Assembly: GCA_937928665.1 (NCBI GenBank)
Contig: CALFVM010000334.1
Coordinates: forward strand, 1 to 8,355
Source of the DNA: an uncultured Candidatus Methylacidiphilales bacterium
GTDB taxonomy: Bacteria > Verrucomicrobiota > Verrucomicrobiia > Methylacidiphilales > CALFVM01
Length of the DNA stretch: 8,355 nucleotides
Direction of reading: 5' to 3'
Below are positions 6,390-8,355 of this stretch, piece after piece (position 1 is the first letter of the stretch; every line of letters starts with the position of its first letter). The position numbers and the translations under genes are program-made. The notes under the pieces were generated by a model. The model was not told the DNA's origin, made no database searches, and worked only from the letters and a program-made list of their open reading frames with translations.

Positions 6390-8204
6390 ATGACCACTGC
6401 CGCTTCCGTCAGAAAAGTCCCCCTCCGCTCCGAATTACCCATCGCCGATACCTGGGACCTCACCCGGCTCTACCCCAATCCCGACGCCTGGGAAGCGGCT
6501 CTGGCCGATTACCAAAATCGTTACCCCGGCTACACCCAGTTCAAAGGAACCCTCGCCCAATCCGCCGACCGCCTCCTCGAATGTCTTGAGTTCGACAAAG
6601 AACTCGACCTGCTTGCGGAACGCCTCCGCCACTATTCAATGCTCCAGACCTCCGAGGACTCGTCCAACAACGACTACCTCGAACGCGAAGCCCGCCTCTA
6701 CCAAGCCTTCACCCACGCGGCCGAAACCGCCGCCTTTCTCACCCCCGAGATCCTCGCCATCCCCGACGACCGCTTCGACGCCTTCTCCTCCGACCCCAAG
6801 CTCGCCCCCTGGAAGACCCGCCTGGCACTCCTCCGCCGCGCCAAACCCCACATCCTCTCCGAGGCCGAGGAACGCCTCCTCGCCATGATCAGCGTCCCCC
6901 TCCACGGCCACGACGAAACCTTCTCCCAACTCACCAACGTCGATATGACCTTTGGCCAGCTTGAGGATGAAAATGGCCAAACCGTGGAACTCTCCCACGG
7001 CGCCTTCTCTTCCTTCCTCGTCAAAACCCAGCCCGAACTCCGGCGCAAGGCCTTCCACCAATATTACGCCGAATTCGACGCCCACAAGTTCACTGTCGCC
7101 TCCACCCTGGCCAACTCGGTTAAGGCCGATGTCGCCATCGCCCGCGCCCGCCACCATGCCTCCGCCCGCGAAGCGGCACTCTTCCCCGACAACGTCCCCG
7201 TTGCCGTTTACGACAACCTCATCGCCTCCGTTCGCGCCAACCTCGCCCCACTCCACGATTATTACGCCTTCCGTCAGGAGGTTCTCGGCCTGCCTGAACT
7301 TCATTTCTACGACACCTACGTTCCTCTTGTGAAAGAAATGAAGGTCCGCACCACCTTCGACCAGGCCATTGACCTCGTCGTCGCCGCCGTCGCCCCCCTC
7401 GGCTCCGACTACACCGACGCCCTCGCGCGAGGCATGCGGGACCGGTGGTGCGACCGCTACGAAACCAAAGGCAAACGCTCCGGTGCCTTCTCCTCCAGCA
7501 GCTACGGAAACCCGCCCTACATCCTGATGAACTTCAAAGAGGATGTCTTCTCCGATGTTTACACCCTCGCCCACGAGGCCGGGCATTCCATGCACACCTT
7601 CCTCAGTCAGCGGCACCAAACGTTCCAAGACTATCACTACCCGATCTTCCTTGCCGAGGTTGCCTCCACCTTCAACGAAGAACTCCTCACCCACCATCTT
7701 CTCGAGACCACCGACGACCCGAAAATGCGGGCCTACATCATCAACCGCCAGATCGACGACATCCGCGGTACCCTCTTCCGCCAGACCATGTTCGCCGAGT
7801 TTGAACACGTCATCCACGCCATGGAAGAAAGCGGCGAAGCCCTCACCCTCGACGCCTTCCGCGCCGCCTACCGGAAATTGCTGGAGACCTACCACGGCTC
7901 CGGCCTCGTTCTCGATCCCGAACTCGACCTCGAGTGCCTCCGCATCCCCCACTTCTACTCCGCCTTCTACGTCTATAAATACGCTACGGGAATCTCCGCC
8001 GCCGTTGCCCTCGCCCGGCAGGTCCTCGATCATCAACCCGGTGCCGTCGAACGCTATCTGTCCTTCCTCAGCTCAGGCGGTTCCAAGTTCCCCCTTGATA
8101 CCCTCCGGGACGCCGGTGTTGACATGCTCTCTCCAGCTCCCGTTGAAGCCACCCTCGCCCTCTTCCGCGACCGCCTGGCGGAACTGAAGCAACTCCTGGC
8201 CTGA
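6390..8204 (+). CDS. pepF: Oligoendopeptidase F (M3B family zinc metallopeptidase)
   Basis: This 604-residue cytoplasmic zinc peptidase should cleave short peptides, contributing to peptide turnover. The N-terminal half is the helical lid domain of the family, opening with IADTWDLTRLYP (18-29), the normal 'W.L..ly' start. The active site is TLAHEAGHSMHTF (392-404), an HExxH motif with H395 and H399 as zinc ligands and E396 as catalytic base. The third ligand is probably E423 in FLAEVASTFNEELL. The C-terminal substrate-binding segment IPHFYSAFYVYKYATG (519-534) is intact, with H521 and the tyrosines expected. Length is that of full PepF proteins. The start is ATG at 6390; a longer in-frame start at 6270 would overlap the esterase gene and add 40 low-complexity residues rich in proline, leucine and serine. 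The 62-nt gap after the esterase is pyrimidine-rich, without an SD or clear terminator. The next gene follows after 16 nt. Confidence 0.95.
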   Translation: MTTAASVRKVPLRSELPIADTWDLTRLYPNPDAWEAALADYQNRYPGYTQFKGTLAQSADRLLECLEFDKELDLLAERLRHYSMLQTSEDSSNNDYLEREARLYQAFTHAAETAAFLTPEILAIPDDRFDAFSSDPKLAPWKTRLALLRRAKPHILSEAEERLLAMISVPLHGHDETFSQLTNVDMTFGQLEDENGQTVELSHGAFSSFLVKTQPELRRKAFHQYYAEFDAHKFTVASTLANSVKADVAIARARHHASAREAALFPDNVPVAVYDNLIASVRANLAPLHDYYAFRQEVLGLPELHFYDTYVPLVKEMKVRTTFDQAIDLVVAAVAPLGSDYTDALARGMRDRWCDRYETKGKRSGAFSSSSYGNPPYILMNFKEDVFSDVYTLAHEAGHSMHTFLSQRHQTFQDYHYPIFLAEVASTFNEELLTHHLLETTDDPKMRAYIINRQIDDIRGTLFRQTMFAEFEHVIHAMEESGEALTLDAFRAAYRKLLETYHGSGLVLDPELDLECLRIPHFYSAFYVYKYATGISAAVALARQVLDHQPGAVERYLSFLSSGGSKFPLDTLRDAGVDMLSPAPVEATLALFRDRLAELKQLLA

Positions 8205-8220
8205 TCACATCCCGCGGCCT

Positions 8221-8355
8221 ATGCGCGTTCTTATCCTCGGCGTCAACGGTTTCATCGGCAGCAGCCTCGTCTGGAAAATCCTCACCGCCCAGCCCTCTTG
8301 GGAGGTTTACGGCATGGACATCGCCGACAACAAACTTGGCCACGTCCTCAACCAT
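8221..8355 (+). CDS. NAD-dependent sugar-nucleotide epimerase/decarboxylase, ArnA C-terminal-like (5' part only)
   Basis: Only the first 45 codons are in the window. They encode MRVLILGVNGFIG, a short-chain dehydrogenase Rossmann opening with GxxGxxG (G7-V-N-G10-F-I-G13). D28 in YGMDIAD lies at the end of the second strand, where an aspartate selects NAD. The stretch RVLILGVNGFIG followed by WEVYGMDIADNKLGHVLNH closely resembles, from memory, the start of the decarboxylase domain of E. coli ArnA, which oxidatively decarboxylates UDP-glucuronate to a UDP-4-keto-pentose. Here the domain begins at its own ATG with no formyltransferase domain before it, as in stand-alone UDP-4-keto-pentose/UDP-xylose synthases. 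Those serve envelope or exopolysaccharide sugars. The ATG at 8221 is 16 nt past pepF, so the two may share a transcript, although no SD is seen. The exact activity cannot be fixed from this fragment. Confidence 0.82.
   Translation, partial: MRVLILGVNGFIGSSLVWKILTAQPSWEVYGMDIADNKLGHVLNH

Noticed and set aside
6636..8036. Long open frame on the minus strand opposite pepF (466 codons)
   Set aside because: Same artefact: low-complexity Gly/Val/Glu-rich translation with no recognisable domain, antisense to an intact oligoendopeptidase with HEAGH.

Overview
The window is a GC-rich bacterial chromosome segment with ordinary, densely packed genes. There are seven protein genes, two of them cut by the window edges. 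I see no RNA gene, mobile element, CRISPR array, phage gene or long repeat. The gene content suggests a Gram-negative-like heterotroph, plausibly Verrucomicrobiota or a PVC relative: a sialate O-acetylesterase-type SGNH esterase with an inserted beta domain, an M3B oligopeptidase, an ArnA-like sugar-nucleotide enzyme, and start regions largely lacking Shine-Dalgarno (SD) sequences. That assignment is inference; there is no marker gene to prove it.

Layout. (a) 1-876, minus strand: the N-terminal 292 residues of an integral membrane protein of the lysylphosphatidylglycerol synthase/flippase-like family, whose 3' end lies outside the window. (b) 877-1068: an AT-rich intergenic stretch with a long imperfect dyad and a possible promoter for (a). 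(c) 1069-4309, minus strand: a compact three-gene operon, read right to left as an Lrp/AsnC regulator, a class I/II PLP aminotransferase and a COG1233-type FAD oxidoreductase. The genes are joined by ATGA and TGATG overlaps. (d) 4310-4407: a short divergent intergenic region with overlapping dyads. (e) 4408-8355, plus strand: the sialate O-acetylesterase family protein, oligoendopeptidase F, and the first 45 codons of an NAD-dependent sugar-nucleotide epimerase/decarboxylase resembling the C-terminal domain of ArnA. Gaps in this run are 62 and 16 nt, so co-transcription is possible.

How the genes work together. The Lrp-aminotransferase-oxidoreductase set is the clearest functional unit. A ligand-sensing regulator probably controls a pathway that transaminates an amino compound and oxidises or desaturates a related substrate, but the substrate cannot be read from sequence. 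The plus-strand genes look like general catabolic and envelope functions (deacetylation of glycans, peptide turnover, UDP-sugar conversion) rather than one pathway.

The whole window has a strong strand asymmetry: the plus strand is C-rich throughout. The minus-strand membrane gene therefore uses G-ending codons and the plus-strand genes use C-ending codons. This produces long spurious antisense open frames, which are not annotated here. I found no convincing undescribed system; the best leads are the Lrp operon's unknown substrate and two dyad-containing intergenic regions.
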